Source: Novipirellula artificiosorum
GTDB taxonomy: Bacteria; Planctomycetota; Planctomycetia; Pirellulales; Pirellulaceae
Length of the DNA stretch: 64,000 bases
Direction: 5' to 3'
Assembly: GCF_007860135.1 (NCBI RefSeq)
Contig: NZ_SJPV01000004.1
Span: forward strand, 372,001 to 436,000
Both the position numbers and the translations under genes were made by a program. Positions 45,448 through 54,229 of the stretch are shown in pieces. Under the pieces are notes generated by a model. It did no database searches. It had not been told where the DNA came from and worked only from the letters and a program-made list of their open reading frames with translations. Numbering within the stretch: position 1 is the stretch's first letter; the number at the start of each line of letters is the position of its first letter.

Positions 45448-46806
45448 ATGCCAGCGGACATGTGCCAAGGAATACCGAAACGACTTTTGCGAGTAACGGG
45501 GTTGCTCGCGCTCATTGCGGTCGGCGGCGTCGCCAAAGGGGACGATCCACCGATGCTTCGGATCGTCGCAGCGCAAACCAATTTTGATTCCTCGCTGGAT
45601 TTTGGCGAAGAAAGACAGTCTCATGCGGATGTGCGAATCGACGCGGCGCCTTCCCACCTTAATCCGCCGGAATCTCGCCCAGCCGGCGCAGATGCCGACC
45701 TGAAGGGCAACGAGGCTCTCGTCTCGGAACCCAAGTCCGTCCCAAGCGCCACGACGGAATGCGTGCTACTTCGCAATGGAAACGTGCTTCGCGGTACGGC
45801 ATCTCAATTTGGACAATTCGTGGTGATTCAGCGTGAGGGCGGAGCGACCATCCAGCTTTCGCGAAAAGAGGTTGCCTGTTGGGCGAGTTCCATTCAAGAT
45901 TTGTATCAGTATCGAGTCGACCAACGAGCCGATTCGACCCCCGAATCCCGAATCGCAGACATCAAGTGGTGTTTGCAGCACGACTTGTTTGACTTCGCTG
46001 CAGCGGATTTGGTTGAGATCTACGCGGTTGCACCGAATCATCCCGAAGCGAAACGTCTGGAGGAGCGGTTGCGCCGAGCGGCCGATGCCAACGCAGCAGC
46101 CGATGCCAACGCTGACTCAGGAACAAGTCATAAGTCAACGACGATTCCTGCAGCATCCGACACGCTTCAACGTGAACCTACCGACGCAGAACGGACAATC
46201 GCCGAATCTCCCCAACAAATTCGAGACTTCGCTCGATACGTCCAGCCCCTGCTGATCAACCGCTGCGGGCAATGTCATTCGTACACATCCGACCAAGCTT
46301 GGCGAATGGTAACGCCTGCGCTAGGCAGTCCTGCTACTGCTCGTATGACAAGGCAGAACCTGCTGTCGACGCTCGCGTTCCTGGACCTCCAATCGCCTGC
46401 CGACAGCGAACTGCTGCTCAAAGCAGAAACACCGCATGGCAACGAGTCCGTCAAGTTCGATACACGCCGTGATCTGGCCGCAAACACCCTACGTCGCTGG
46501 ATCACAGCGATGGAAAGAACTGCTTTGACCAAGGAAAAGGAGCCTGCCGACACCCCTTTTGCGGGACGATCTTTTGCCCCATCATTGGAGTTTCCGGTTG
46601 GAGAGGCCTTCAACGAACAAGATGCTGGCGACTCGTTGATGCAATCGCAAACCCCTTCGGCTGCGTCTCGCGTGGGGCTCCCGTCTGCCGGGCAACGATC
46701 AACCACATCACGCCCCACACGTCTACCGGCGATCGACAACCCATTCGATCCTGACCTGTTTAACCGGAAATACGTGCGTGAAGATCCGAAAGGAACGCCC
46801 CGCTGA
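45448..46806 (+). CDS. Planctomycete cytochrome-C-like (PSCyt1) exported protein
   Basis: A 452-residue protein with a signal peptide (LLRVTGLLALIAVGGVAKG). After a low-complexity part, residues about 100-195 hold a small beta domain (VLLRNGNVLRGTASQFGQFVVI) followed by helices. A single haem-type motif lies in YVQPLLINRCGQCHSYTSD near residue 270, in the PSCyt1 pattern common in planctomycetes. The C-terminus is Pro/Arg-rich and ends NPFDPDLFNRKYVRED. It is probably periplasmic; whether it binds haem is unproven since only C-x-x-C-H is visible. It overlaps the upstream frame of the macrodomain gene. Confidence 0.75.
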   Translation: MPADMCQGIPKRLLRVTGLLALIAVGGVAKGDDPPMLRIVAAQTNFDSSLDFGEERQSHADVRIDAAPSHLNPPESRPAGADADLKGNEALVSEPKSVPSATTECVLLRNGNVLRGTASQFGQFVVIQREGGATIQLSRKEVACWASSIQDLYQYRVDQRADSTPESRIADIKWCLQHDLFDFAAADLVEIYAVAPNHPEAKRLEERLRRAADANAAADANADSGTSHKSTTIPAASDTLQREPTDAERTIAESPQQIRDFARYVQPLLINRCGQCHSYTSDQAWRMVTPALGSPATARMTRQNLLSTLAFLDLQSPADSELLLKAETPHGNESVKFDTRRDLAANTLRRWITAMERTALTKEKEPADTPFAGRSFAPSLEFPVGEAFNEQDAGDSLMQSQTPSAASRVGLPSAGQRSTTSRPTRLPAIDNPFDPDLFNRKYVREDPKGTPR

Positions 46807-46816
46807 AGACACGATC

Positions 46817-47341
46817 ATGCTGAAGACCCAAATCGAAGTTCAGCGAAACGACATCACCAAGCTTTCAGTCGATGCGATTGTCAATGCAGCGAACGAAACA
46901 ATGCTAGGTGGGGGAGGTGTCGATGGAGCGATCCACCGAGCCGCAGGCCCAGCGTTGCTGCAAGCCTGCCAAGCGTTCCCTCAAAAAAAACCGGGCGTCC
47001 GATGCCTCACCGGAAAAGCCTGTATCACGAATGGATTCAAGCTGCCGGCGAAGTATATCATTCACACGGTGGGCCCGATTTGGAATGGAGGCAGCTACCG
47101 GGAGCGAGAGTTACTCGCCTCTTGTTATCGCCAATCAATCGTATTGGCGGATGCCCTCGGCGTCTCCTCCATTGCATTTCCTGCCATCAGCTGCGGGATC
47201 TACGGTTTTCCGCTCGACCAAGCCGCCGAAGTATCCGTCCGAACCCTTCGCGAAGCAACCTCATCAAACAGCGGTATTGGCACCGTCATTCTGGTGGCAT
47301 TCGATGAATCCGTTGCGGCAGCCTGGAGCCAGTACGTTTGA
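46817..47341 (+). CDS. Macrodomain protein (O-acetyl-ADP-ribose deacetylase type)
   Basis: A 174-residue single macrodomain from the ATG at 46817, ten bases after the preceding stop; an in-frame start at 46778 lies inside that gene. The ADP-ribose-binding motifs are clear: DAIVNAANETMLGGGGVDGAIHRAAG, the TGKACITNGFKLPAKYIIHTVGP strand and SSIAFPAISCGIYGFP. The pattern is that of MacroD/YmdB enzymes, which remove O-acetyl-ADP-ribose or reverse mono-ADP-ribosylation. tRNA-Arg follows 65 bases later. Confidence 0.93.
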   Translation: MLKTQIEVQRNDITKLSVDAIVNAANETMLGGGGVDGAIHRAAGPALLQACQAFPQKKPGVRCLTGKACITNGFKLPAKYIIHTVGPIWNGGSYRERELLASCYRQSIVLADALGVSSIAFPAISCGIYGFPLDQAAEVSVRTLREATSSNSGIGTVILVAFDESVAAAWSQYV

Positions 47342-47406
47342 TCGATTCTTCTCAATTAAACCACTAGTCGAGAGAAAAAGCAGCCACTACACTACGTCTC
47401 AACTAA

Positions 47407-47480
47407 GCACCCGTAGCTCAACTGGATAGAGCATCGGTCTTCGGAACCGAGGGTTGGGGGTTCGAATCCCTCCGGGTGTA
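47407..47480 (+). tRNA. tRNA-Arg (anticodon UCG)
   Basis: The cloverleaf folds by eye: acceptor stem GCACCCG with CGGGTGT (first pair G-U), D arm GCTC/GAGC, anticodon stem TCGGT/ACCGA around the loop CTTCGGA giving anticodon TCG, five-base variable loop and a T loop TTCGAAT. The discriminator base is A and CCA is not encoded. It reads CGA codons. The serine-recombinase island begins just downstream. Confidence 0.93.
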
Positions 47481-47753
47481 CTCTTCACGATCTGCGGAAT
47501 TGGCCCTACCGGCCAGTTCGCTCTTCGAGAGTCCTTCTTCGGCCAGTCTGGCCGGTCAATAAACGCCGTGTTTGGGGCGTTTTTCAAGTTTCGGTGTTTT
47601 GCCCGAAACCTCTCTTTCGAACTAGGCCGTCCCAGTTTCGCATGAGTTGCGTCCGTCTCAACGGTATTTTCTCTGCGAACTATCGCGCTCTCTGTTCACA
47701 AAGTGGCTGCTTGTTACCACGCCGTTTGCTTCCGACCCACCGAACCAGACGAT
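47481..47753. other. Spacer after tRNA, likely island boundary
   Basis: About 270 bases with a palindrome (47541-47553, GGCCAG and CTGGCC around one T) and the tRNA terminator, but no gene. As the first sequence past the tRNA it is the probable left end of the integrated element. No direct repeat of the tRNA 3' end was seen elsewhere in the window. Confidence 0.4.
47561..47584 (+). terminator. Terminator downstream of tRNA-Arg
   Basis: A stem AAACGCC with GGCGTTT and an eight-base loop, running into a TTTTT tract on the plus strand, 80 bases past the tRNA. It fits a rho-independent terminator of the tRNA transcript. Confidence 0.75.
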
Positions 47754-48176
47754 TCATGTTCGGTCTGGGTTAACAGGTTGAGAGTCCTTGATCGTTCGCC
47801 ACATTTTGCGTTGCTTTTTCCAGTCGAGCGTTTTGGCGATGGGACGGATGTCGGCTTCTTTAATCGGGTCGCGGCCTTTGACGGTATTGGGCAGGAACAG
47901 GATTTCTTCTTGGATGTCGGGGGCGAGATTGTCCATCCACATGATTTGCGTCATGCGGGTCGTGGAGATTTGGCCGTAATGGGCCAGTTCGCTTTGGTTG
48001 ATGATCGTGCCGTCCTGAATCAATCGGTGACAGCGATGGGCCAAGGCAAGCAGTCGCGTGATGCGTGGGACTCGGCCGGTAGGCTTGCTGGGAGCGACAC
48101 CGTTTTGCATTTGTTTGCGGCCGTCGCGTTTTTGGGCGACGTGGAACTTTCGATTGATGGTGAGGGATTCACTCAT
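47754..48176 (-). CDS. Recombinase-associated hypothetical protein
   Basis: A 140-residue basic protein whose start overlaps the recombinase stop by four bases (ATGA). It contains RITRLLALAHRCHRLIQDG followed by INQSELAHYGQISTTRMTQIMWM, a helix-turn-helix-like stretch, and ends PIAKTLDWKKQRKMWRTI. Similar small genes accompany large serine recombinases in planctomycete elements, so a DNA-binding accessory (for example a directionality factor or regulator) is a reasonable guess. Confidence 0.75.
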   Translation of the reverse strand: MSESLTINRKFHVAQKRDGRKQMQNGVAPSKPTGRVPRITRLLALAHRCHRLIQDGTIINQSELAHYGQISTTRMTQIMWMDNLAPDIQEEILFLPNTVKGRDPIKEADIRPIAKTLDWKKQRKMWRTIKDSQPVNPDRT

Positions 48177-49723
48177 TGGGCAGTCTCCAGAGGTTGTTGA
48201 AGAAGGCTTTTCAGACCGGTCGGGTGGAAGGTGATGGCGACGTTGCCGCCGGCGCCGTCGAAGTTGACTGTGTCGACCAGTAGCGAAACGACGCGGACTT
48301 GTTCTCTTGGCGGGAGTGCGTCCCAGACTTCGTCGAAGTCTGCCAAGACTCTTTGAATGTCGGATTGGTCAATTTCCTGAGTCGCCAGCGCGGATTCTTC
48401 ATCTGCGATCGCTTTCAAGCGTTGGTCAGCCGTTTGGATTCGTTGTTGGATCTCTGACAAGCCTGAGATGTTGCCTGCGATGTGCGTGTTGGCAGCGATC
48501 GCCTGCAGCTTGGAATGGTCATTGCGGATTTGGCGATCGAGGGCTTTGCGTTCGTCTCGCAGTAGCTCCTTAGCGATTTGGCTTCGTGATTGAACCTCCG
48601 CGGCGGTGTGGGCCAGCATCACAGGATCGCTGCCGATCGTTCTGATTTGCTCGACGACGAAGCGTTCGATTTCGCCGGCGGGCACCGAGGGCGACGGGCA
48701 TTCCGACCATCCTTTTTGCATCGCCGTCCCGCAGACGTAGTAACGGTACCGCTTGTTACCCTTGCTGCTGTAGGAATGCGTCATCGGGCGGCCACAGGCT
48801 TTGCACTGCAGCAAGCCCTTGAGCAAAGCGTTGTGCTTGTTGCGAACCGTCGTGCCGCCAGCTTTGCCGTTGTTGGTCAAACGGTTTTGAACGCGGTTGA
48901 ACAACTCGACGGGCACAAAGCCGACATGCTCACCTTCGTGCACTTCGTCCTTGTACTTAATCTTGCCAATGTAGGTGACATTGGTCAGCAGCTTGTACAG
49001 AGCGTTTCGCGTGAACTCGCGTCCGCCACGATGGTCGCCCTTCTTGGTGATCCAACGTTTTGTTGTCCAGCCTCTTCGGTTGATCTCGCGAATCGTCGGC
49101 AGCAGCGATTGGTATTCCAGATACAGCTCAAAGATCTGACGAACACGGGTCGCTTCGATTTCGTCAACGATCAGCTTCTTGTGCTCGACGGTGTATCCGA
49201 GAAGTGGCATTCCGCCGGACCATTTTCCGCGCCGGCGCGATGCGGCCACTTTGTCACGAATCCGCTCGCTGATCATTTCCCGCTCGAACTGGGCGAACGA
49301 AAGCAGAACGTTCAAGACGAGTCGGCCCATGGAGGTCGATGTATTGAATTGCTGCGTCACGCTGACGAACGAAACTTGATGCGAATCGAACGTCTCGATG
49401 ATGCGGGTGAAGTCGAGCAGCGAGCGGCTAAGTCGATCCACTTTGTAAACAATCACGCAGTCGATCCTGCCGGCTTCGATGTCGGTGAGCAGGCGTTTCA
49501 ATGCCGGTCGCTCCATGTTCCCACCGGTGAAACCGCCGTCGTCGTACGTTTGAGTGATGACTTCCCAGCCCTCGTGTTTTTGCGAAGCCACGTAGGCTTC
49601 AGCCGAATCTCGTTGGGCGTCAAGCGAATTGAATTCTTGTTCGAGTCCTTCTTCGGTACTCTTGCGAGTGTAGATCGCGCAACGGACGACCTTCGCGGGT
49701 TCGGTTCGTTTAGACGTTTTCAT
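48173..49723 (-). CDS. Large serine recombinase (resolvase/integrase family)
   Basis: A 516-residue site-specific recombinase from the ATG at 49723, which overlaps the DUF2924 stop; the frame stays open for another 16 codons upstream. The catalytic domain opens VVRCAIYTRKSTEEGLEQEFNSLDAQRD with the nucleophile Ser in RKST and the arginine motif YKVDRLSRSLLDF. Then follow the Recombinase domain (GYTVEHKKLIVDEIEA) and a zinc-ribbon with CKACGRPM and CGTAMQKGWSECP, then a coiled coil. It integrates or excises the surrounding element, with a tRNA-Arg gene beside it. It is normal in length. Confidence 0.93.
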   Translation of the reverse strand: MKTSKRTEPAKVVRCAIYTRKSTEEGLEQEFNSLDAQRDSAEAYVASQKHEGWEVITQTYDDGGFTGGNMERPALKRLLTDIEAGRIDCVIVYKVDRLSRSLLDFTRIIETFDSHQVSFVSVTQQFNTSTSMGRLVLNVLLSFAQFEREMISERIRDKVAASRRRGKWSGGMPLLGYTVEHKKLIVDEIEATRVRQIFELYLEYQSLLPTIREINRRGWTTKRWITKKGDHRGGREFTRNALYKLLTNVTYIGKIKYKDEVHEGEHVGFVPVELFNRVQNRLTNNGKAGGTTVRNKHNALLKGLLQCKACGRPMTHSYSSKGNKRYRYYVCGTAMQKGWSECPSPSVPAGEIERFVVEQIRTIGSDPVMLAHTAAEVQSRSQIAKELLRDERKALDRQIRNDHSKLQAIAANTHIAGNISGLSEIQQRIQTADQRLKAIADEESALATQEIDQSDIQRVLADFDEVWDALPPREQVRVVSLLVDTVNFDGAGGNVAITFHPTGLKSLLQQPLETAQ

Positions 49724-50220
49724 TGGCCAGCCTCCTTGCAGTTGAGATTGAAGAATTTGTTGCCGCTCCAATGCGATCCAGTGATCTTCTTGGCGACGGC
49801 ACTGAGCGATTTGTAGAACTCGCCTTCGTACTCAAAACCGTTTGCCAGTACACGAACCCGGAGTTCTTGCCCCTTGTAGACGCGGGTAATCAAGGTGCCC
49901 GGCAACGGCCGGCCTGGTGACGTCGCGTGGGCACACGGCACGACCTTGGTTCGTTTGTCGGCGTCGGCCGGCAGGCTGCGTTGTCGCGGCGCAGTGACAC
50001 GCAAATCGGCTCCGCCGGCCAGTTCGCGTGACCGAGCGATCGCTCGGTCCGACAACCCGCCTTCATCGATCGACTGCATCCGCCAAATGATTCGGCGGAC
50101 CAACCAATTGCGATTAGCGGCCTTGGTGTTTTCGCCGGTGACTTCCGCGAAACGTTCGCGAAGTTCACCAACGGTCATCTTTCGCAGCGTGGCGACTTCC
50201 TTGGTGACATTCAATGTCAT
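49720..50220 (-). CDS. DUF2924 family protein
   Basis: A 166-residue protein of the DUF2924 family, typically found directly upstream of serine recombinases in phage-like elements. Seen are the helical opening KMTVGELRERFAEVTGENTK, the NRNWLVRRIIWRMQ motif and the C-terminal beta part LITRVYKGQELRVRVLANGFEYEGEFYKSLSAVAKKITGSHW, which is diagnostic. The function is unknown; DNA binding is often assumed. It overlaps the genes on both sides by four bases, forming a translationally coupled set. Confidence 0.92.
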   Translation of the reverse strand: MTLNVTKEVATLRKMTVGELRERFAEVTGENTKAANRNWLVRRIIWRMQSIDEGGLSDRAIARSRELAGGADLRVTAPRQRSLPADADKRTKVVPCAHATSPGRPLPGTLITRVYKGQELRVRVLANGFEYEGEFYKSLSAVAKKITGSHWSGNKFFNLNCKEAGQ

Positions 50221-50453
50221 TTGCTTTCTCCCTTGTTTTGTTTGTGAGACTCAGAGATCGAACCCGAGTCCACACAGATCCCTGAGTTCGCAAACGAGTC
50301 AAGCCGATCGTTGGCAACTTCGGAAAAGATCTCGGACTTCGCCAAGAATCGGCCTTGTTTCTGCAAAGCGATGATCGCGTCGGCCAAGCAGACGGCGACC
50401 TGGCGTGTGCGGTCACATTCACGCACATCGTCTGGTTTTGTTTTGGTGAGCAT
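50217..50453 (-). CDS. Small hypothetical protein of the integrative element
   Basis: A 78-residue protein from the ATG at 50453 (the frame is open to a TTG at 50612, which adds a Pro/Ser-rich stretch of doubtful value). It has CDRTRQVAVCLADAIIALQKQG followed by a polar tail, and overlaps the DUF2924 start by four bases, so it is the first gene of the leftward recombinase operon. No domain is recognised. Confidence 0.6.
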   Translation of the reverse strand: MLTKTKPDDVRECDRTRQVAVCLADAIIALQKQGRFLAKSEIFSEVANDRLDSFANSGICVDSGSISESHKQNKGESK

Positions 50454-50729
50454 CCAATGTCCTGGTATCTCGTGGTGGAAAGACACAGGGATCGTTGGAT
50501 CGGTAGATGGTTGGCTCGGTGGTTGGTTGGCGGTGTCGGCCCCCACGTTGCGTTGTGTCGCAAGTTTTTGTCTTCGCCGGGAAGTTGGCCCAGTTCCGCT
50601 TTGTTGCGTCAACGGGCGAAATTTCGACCAGCAAACTGCGGCCGATTCATAGTGATTCTTGCTTGATCTGATTCAGATGTCATGGTTCATTGGTAGCGAC
50701 CTGCGAGTTACACAAAAAACGATACTTGT

Positions 50730-50993
50730 ATGGAGAAAAACGTGACTGAAGAAAGCCGCAACGCTACCGAAACCCTTCGCCGAATCTTTCGCGACATGGA
50801 CCCGGCGAAGGCCCAAGAGATTCGTCAGTGCTACTACGCGGTGATGGACAATTTGCGTCCCTTGGCGGACTTGCTCGAGATCGAAGACCTCAACACAGGC
50901 GACGAGCCTGGTGGAATCCTGATTCACGAGCACCTGCTGGCGATCACTGCCTTCGATGCAATGAGCCGAAGTCAGCTCGGTGCTGTTCTGTAG
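50730..50993 (+). CDS. Small hypothetical protein
   Basis: An 87-residue acidic helical protein (NATETLRRIFRDMDPAKAQEI then ADLLEIEDLNTGDEP). It lies divergent from the recombinase operon, 276 bases away, and is followed after 53 bases by the DUF4314 gene. I do not recognise a domain. Confidence 0.6.
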   Translation: MEKNVTEESRNATETLRRIFRDMDPAKAQEIRQCYYAVMDNLRPLADLLEIEDLNTGDEPGGILIHEHLLAITAFDAMSRSQLGAVL

Positions 50994-51046
50994 GCAGCAG
51001 GTAAATACAACGAATGAAGTCGAGAACATGATCGGAGGTCGACGAA

Positions 51047-51256
51047 TTGAACAATGAATTAATGATTGGAGATCGCATTCGCCTAATCTCCATGCCCAAC
51101 GATCCAGACCCAATTCCAGTTGGCACCGCCGGAACCGTGGCCGGCATCTATCCTCAACGAGGCTGGATGCAAATCGACGTCAATTGGGACAATGGTCGTT
51201 CATTGATGCTTTCGATTCCGGATGACTGTGTGGAACGACTTCCTCGGGGCGAATAG
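51047..51256 (+). CDS. DUF4314 domain protein
   Basis: A 69-residue protein of the DUF4314 type, common on plasmids and phage-like elements. The match is GDRIRLISMPNDPDPIPVGTAGTVAGI, then a WMQIDVNWDNGRSLMLSIPDD strand pair. The TTG at 51047 has a GGAGG site nine bases upstream; an ATG at 51062 would remove five residues only. Function unknown. Its 3' end overlaps the convergent gene by 77 bases. Confidence 0.85.
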   Translation: MNNELMIGDRIRLISMPNDPDPIPVGTAGTVAGIYPQRGWMQIDVNWDNGRSLMLSIPDDCVERLPRGE

Positions 51257-51671
51257 CAACTTGAGGCACGATTGCAGCCCATTGCTCTAATTGAACTGCG
51301 AGCTCCGCGCCCCAGTGCGTCTTTCTTAGCCCCAAGCAAATCGCGTCGATATCAGCTTGAACGCTGAGTTTCTCAATCGCTTGGCGGAGCAATGTGATGC
51401 TGGGAATGACGTAGGTGGTTCGGTCGCGATGCGGCTCCGTTAGTCGTCGCAGCAATCCCTGTCGCTCCATATCACGGGCAGCGCGAACGAGCTGCATTTT
51501 TCGGCTTGGGCCCTGCGTGGCCGACCAGTACTCCGGCGTGAACGGGATCCCACGATTCCGCATGCCATCCAGCCATGAGCTGCTAATCCCGACCGCGCTG
51601 ACATCGATTTCAGCAAAGACCTCGATCTCGGCAAGCAGCCGCGAAGCCAGTTGAAAGTGTTTCGGATGCAT
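51180..51671 (-). CDS. Hypothetical protein, possible winged-helix
   Basis: A 163-residue basic protein: ISSSWLDGMRNRGIPFTPEYWSATQGPSRKMQLVRAARDMERQGLLRR is a run of helices that could be a winged-helix fold, then THWGAELAVQLEQWAAI. It is the gene downstream (3') of the primase-helicase across the palindromic array. Overlap of 77 bases with DUF4314 on the other strand is unusual but both proteins look real. No function is known. Confidence 0.6.
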   Translation of the reverse strand: MHPKHFQLASRLLAEIEVFAEIDVSAVGISSSWLDGMRNRGIPFTPEYWSATQGPSRKMQLVRAARDMERQGLLRRLTEPHRDRTTYVIPSITLLRQAIEKLSVQADIDAICLGLRKTHWGAELAVQLEQWAAIVPQVAIRPEEVVPHSHPESKASMNDHCPN

Positions 51672-51782
51672 CTACTTTTCCAAAAGTCGGACAACGTGTT
51701 CCAGGAAACAAACTGAGGTTAGGTAGGCCGCTGATTCGGGTGCCCTTGCTTGAAGCCTCGCGCCGGGAGGACCCGTTCGATA

Positions 51783-52045
51783 TCTGTGTGTTGTGTGTGT
51801 TGCGCGCGCGCACACACAGCACAGGGGCGTGTGTGCAACACGCCCTGGGGGTACTAGGGGGTGTGCGCGCAACACACACAGACCTGATCTCTGTGTGCTG
51901 AGCGCGCACAAGACGCTGTGCGCGCGGCACACAGAACTGGCAAGATCTCTGTCTGTGCGCGCGCGAAAAACGCGCGTTCGCAGCACACAGAAAACGCTCT
52001 TCTTCTGTCTGTGCGCACACAATAAAACGTGTTCGCAGCACGCAG
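51783..52045. repeat. Array of GC/GT-alternating palindromic repeats
   Basis: A 263-base block of imperfect palindromes rich in alternating CG, TG and CA steps. The three best units are 51891-51934, 51949-51990 and 52005-52045; each begins CTGTSTGTG or similar, has an AT-containing centre and ends GCAGCACACAG or a close variant, so the units are about 56 bases apart. A fourth (51783-51823) and a shorter hairpin (51824-51844) extend the block to the left. It lies between the stop of the primase-helicase gene and the start of the next gene. Composition is unlike anything else in the window. Confidence 0.85.
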
Positions 52046-52065
52046 AAGGCCGGCGTATCCCATTC

Positions 52066-53997
52066 TCATGCCTCCTCCGTGGGCTGAGGAACGGAAGCGA
52101 GGCTGACAGGCTTGTTCGCTCCAAACGTCCACCGGTAGATCAATCCTTGCTCCTCGGCATCGGATTGAAGGTCTTTGATGATGCGAATAGGGATGCGGGC
52201 TTTCGAAGCCGCATTGCGCACTTGCGTCATCCGCTGGGGTTCTTCCGTGACAAATTCTTCAGCAAACTTCTCGGCCGTCCATCTCTCTTTTTCCTTGTCT
52301 TCTGGCTTGGTTCGCCTGGCTGGCCGTTCCATTTTCAATTCCGACGGGTCAAGAAGCTCATCGGAAAGCCAGACAGGGAACTCCCAACGTAGGACCTTCG
52401 GTTCGATCGGCGGCCACGATCGCACTGCGGCATCCACCACCACGCAGCCTGGCTCCTGATGGTGTCGTAGTACCAAGTGTGCGTCCGTCGCCCGTGACTG
52501 ACTTCCGGCTCCGGCACCCACGTCGGTTACCGACTTGCCGGATTGGTTGCCTTTGCTGGCGTGATGGACCAGCACAAACGAACAACCCAGATCAGCCGAA
52601 TAACGGTCAATCAGGTTGTAGATATCCGTCAGGTTCCCGTTGCTGTTCTCATCGGTGTCCTTGGGCAAGAATCGATAGAACGCATCCATGACAATGATCT
52701 TGAAGAATCCCGGCTGGATCCCATCGAAGTACCCTCGCAGTGTTTGAAAATCCAGCAATCGACCTCGCAAGTTGTCAACGAAAACCGTTTGTGCGATGTC
52801 CGATACGCTGACACCGCGAGCTTCGGCAACTTTCGGGATTCGATTGGCCGACGTTTCGGCGTGCAATTCGTTATCCAGCAATAACGCGTTACCCTGATGC
52901 GTTGGATACGCGTCTAGCCAGTTCCGCCCCGTGCCAACCGCGATCGCCAAATCGGTGACGAGCCATGATTTGCCAAGTTTCGGCGGCGCGATCACGTTCA
53001 TCGTTTCGCCTTGACGGAGCAACCCATCGATCACGGGAGTCCTGAGTGTTGGGTATCGCTCAATAAGATCGCCAACGGGCAGGCATCGCGGCCCGCTTTC
53101 CTCAGCACCGAGATCCGACGAACTCGCATGCCCGGGACGGACGGCCAGGCCGCGTTGGCAACGCTTCTCAGCGTCACGAATGCGTCGCACGATTGCCTCA
53201 TCGTTCCATCGCTGTGGAAATGGAACATGAACCGCGTATCGGCCGATGCACTCGAGCGCTTCGGTATCACTGAGATCGTGCTCGACGCAGCGGCAGCATG
53301 CCGCGAACAACCGATGCGAGCCGTCCCTGTGGTCAGGAACATCCATCGCGAGCATCGACGCGAGGCAATCCGCGAAACGTCGTTCGTCGTTCGTGTTTTT
53401 GTCACGCGCGGTCCAAGGTTGCGTTCCATTCCGTTGAGGCCACAACCAATGGCAGATGGCGACCAAGTCCCGCTGTCGCACTTCGATGCTTCGCGGAGAT
53501 CCGGCCAAGTGGTTTCCTGTCACCGTAAAAAAGCGTTTGGAATCATAGACCTCGACTTTTCCTCTTCCCGTGGGGCCGAATCCATCTTTGCGACAGTTCG
53601 CGTACGCTGGCTTATCACCTTCGAGAAACATCTTCAGACCGCGACCCGACGGAGAAACCTCCGTGTAGGTCTTCAATCCTTCCACGATGTCGCCCCCCCA
53701 GATCAGTTCGCCGTCCTCATTGAGACAGTCGTCCAGATCTACGCCCGCGAATGGATCGTCTTCGCCGAAAACGAAACCGAGTCCCGACCATTCGGCGTGT
53801 TTGGCGAAAGACAGATGCGCTTCCTCGAACGAGCACCACGTTGCCGGATCGGTTGAGCTTGCAAGCTGTCCGTCGCGCGCGTTGACAGGGAGTTTGGTCG
53901 ATCGACCGTTCTGCGGGACTGTTTTCCAGGCGACCCAATGATCGAATTCCTTCAGTCGTGGCGGGATATTGGATACGGGATACTCAGACACATCCAT
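52066..53997 (-). CDS. PrimPol-like primase fused to RecA-like helicase
   Basis: A 643-residue replication protein. The N-terminal 190 residues look like a phage-type primase-polymerase: LKEFDHWVAWKTVPQNGRSTKLPVN, acidic metal residues in FAGVDLDDC and the strand VEVYDSKRFFTVTGNHL. A PriCT-like helical part follows. From about residue 320 there is a RecA/RepA-type (AAA_25) ATPase with Walker A APPKLGKSW, LLLDNELH and Walker B FFKIIVMDAFYRF. Such proteins start replication of mobile elements. It overlaps the small HTH gene upstream by 14 bases and ends 20 bases from the palindromic array. Confidence 0.88.
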   Translation of the reverse strand: MDVSEYPVSNIPPRLKEFDHWVAWKTVPQNGRSTKLPVNARDGQLASSTDPATWCSFEEAHLSFAKHAEWSGLGFVFGEDDPFAGVDLDDCLNEDGELIWGGDIVEGLKTYTEVSPSGRGLKMFLEGDKPAYANCRKDGFGPTGRGKVEVYDSKRFFTVTGNHLAGSPRSIEVRQRDLVAICHWLWPQRNGTQPWTARDKNTNDERRFADCLASMLAMDVPDHRDGSHRLFAACCRCVEHDLSDTEALECIGRYAVHVPFPQRWNDEAIVRRIRDAEKRCQRGLAVRPGHASSSDLGAEESGPRCLPVGDLIERYPTLRTPVIDGLLRQGETMNVIAPPKLGKSWLVTDLAIAVGTGRNWLDAYPTHQGNALLLDNELHAETSANRIPKVAEARGVSVSDIAQTVFVDNLRGRLLDFQTLRGYFDGIQPGFFKIIVMDAFYRFLPKDTDENSNGNLTDIYNLIDRYSADLGCSFVLVHHASKGNQSGKSVTDVGAGAGSQSRATDAHLVLRHHQEPGCVVVDAAVRSWPPIEPKVLRWEFPVWLSDELLDPSELKMERPARRTKPEDKEKERWTAEKFAEEFVTEEPQRMTQVRNAASKARIPIRIIKDLQSDAEEQGLIYRWTFGANKPVSLASVPQPTEEA

Positions 53998-54229
53998 GTT
54001 TCGATTCCTCCAATCCGTCAGAGTGCTTTCGATGGCGTCGGTCGGCTTCCATGCGGGCCAATTCGCTTTCGATTCGCTGGAACGCGGCGTCCGAGAAGAC
54101 GCGGGCGTGCCCGGCCCAGCCGATAGGCTGGATATTGCGAGACCGGATGATGTACTCGACGCGATGAACTTTGGTCTGCAACCGCCTGGCGATTTCGCCG
54201 ACGGTCAGAAGCAACGGTGGCTGCAACAT
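53984..54229 (-). CDS. Small helix-turn-helix protein (excisionase-like)
   Basis: An 81-residue protein from the ATG at 54229, with AGGAA eight bases upstream; the frame is open to 54340. It reads LLLTVGEIARRLQTKVHRVEYIIRSRNIQPIGWAG, a MerR/excisionase-type winged HTH, followed by a basic helix. It is the first gene of the primase operon, so it may regulate element replication or excision. Confidence 0.8.
   Translation of the reverse strand: MLQPPLLLTVGEIARRLQTKVHRVEYIIRSRNIQPIGWAGHARVFSDAAFQRIESELARMEADRRHRKHSDGLEESKHGCV

Noticed and set aside
48590..49816. 408-codon plus-strand frame opposite the serine recombinase
   Set aside because: It mirrors the recombinase codons, has no recognisable motif and the recombinase on the other strand is unambiguous.
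51610..52392. Cys/Arg/His-rich open frames through the palindromic array on both strands
   Set aside because: Produced by the repetitive CG/TG sequence; several frames are open at once and none has protein character.
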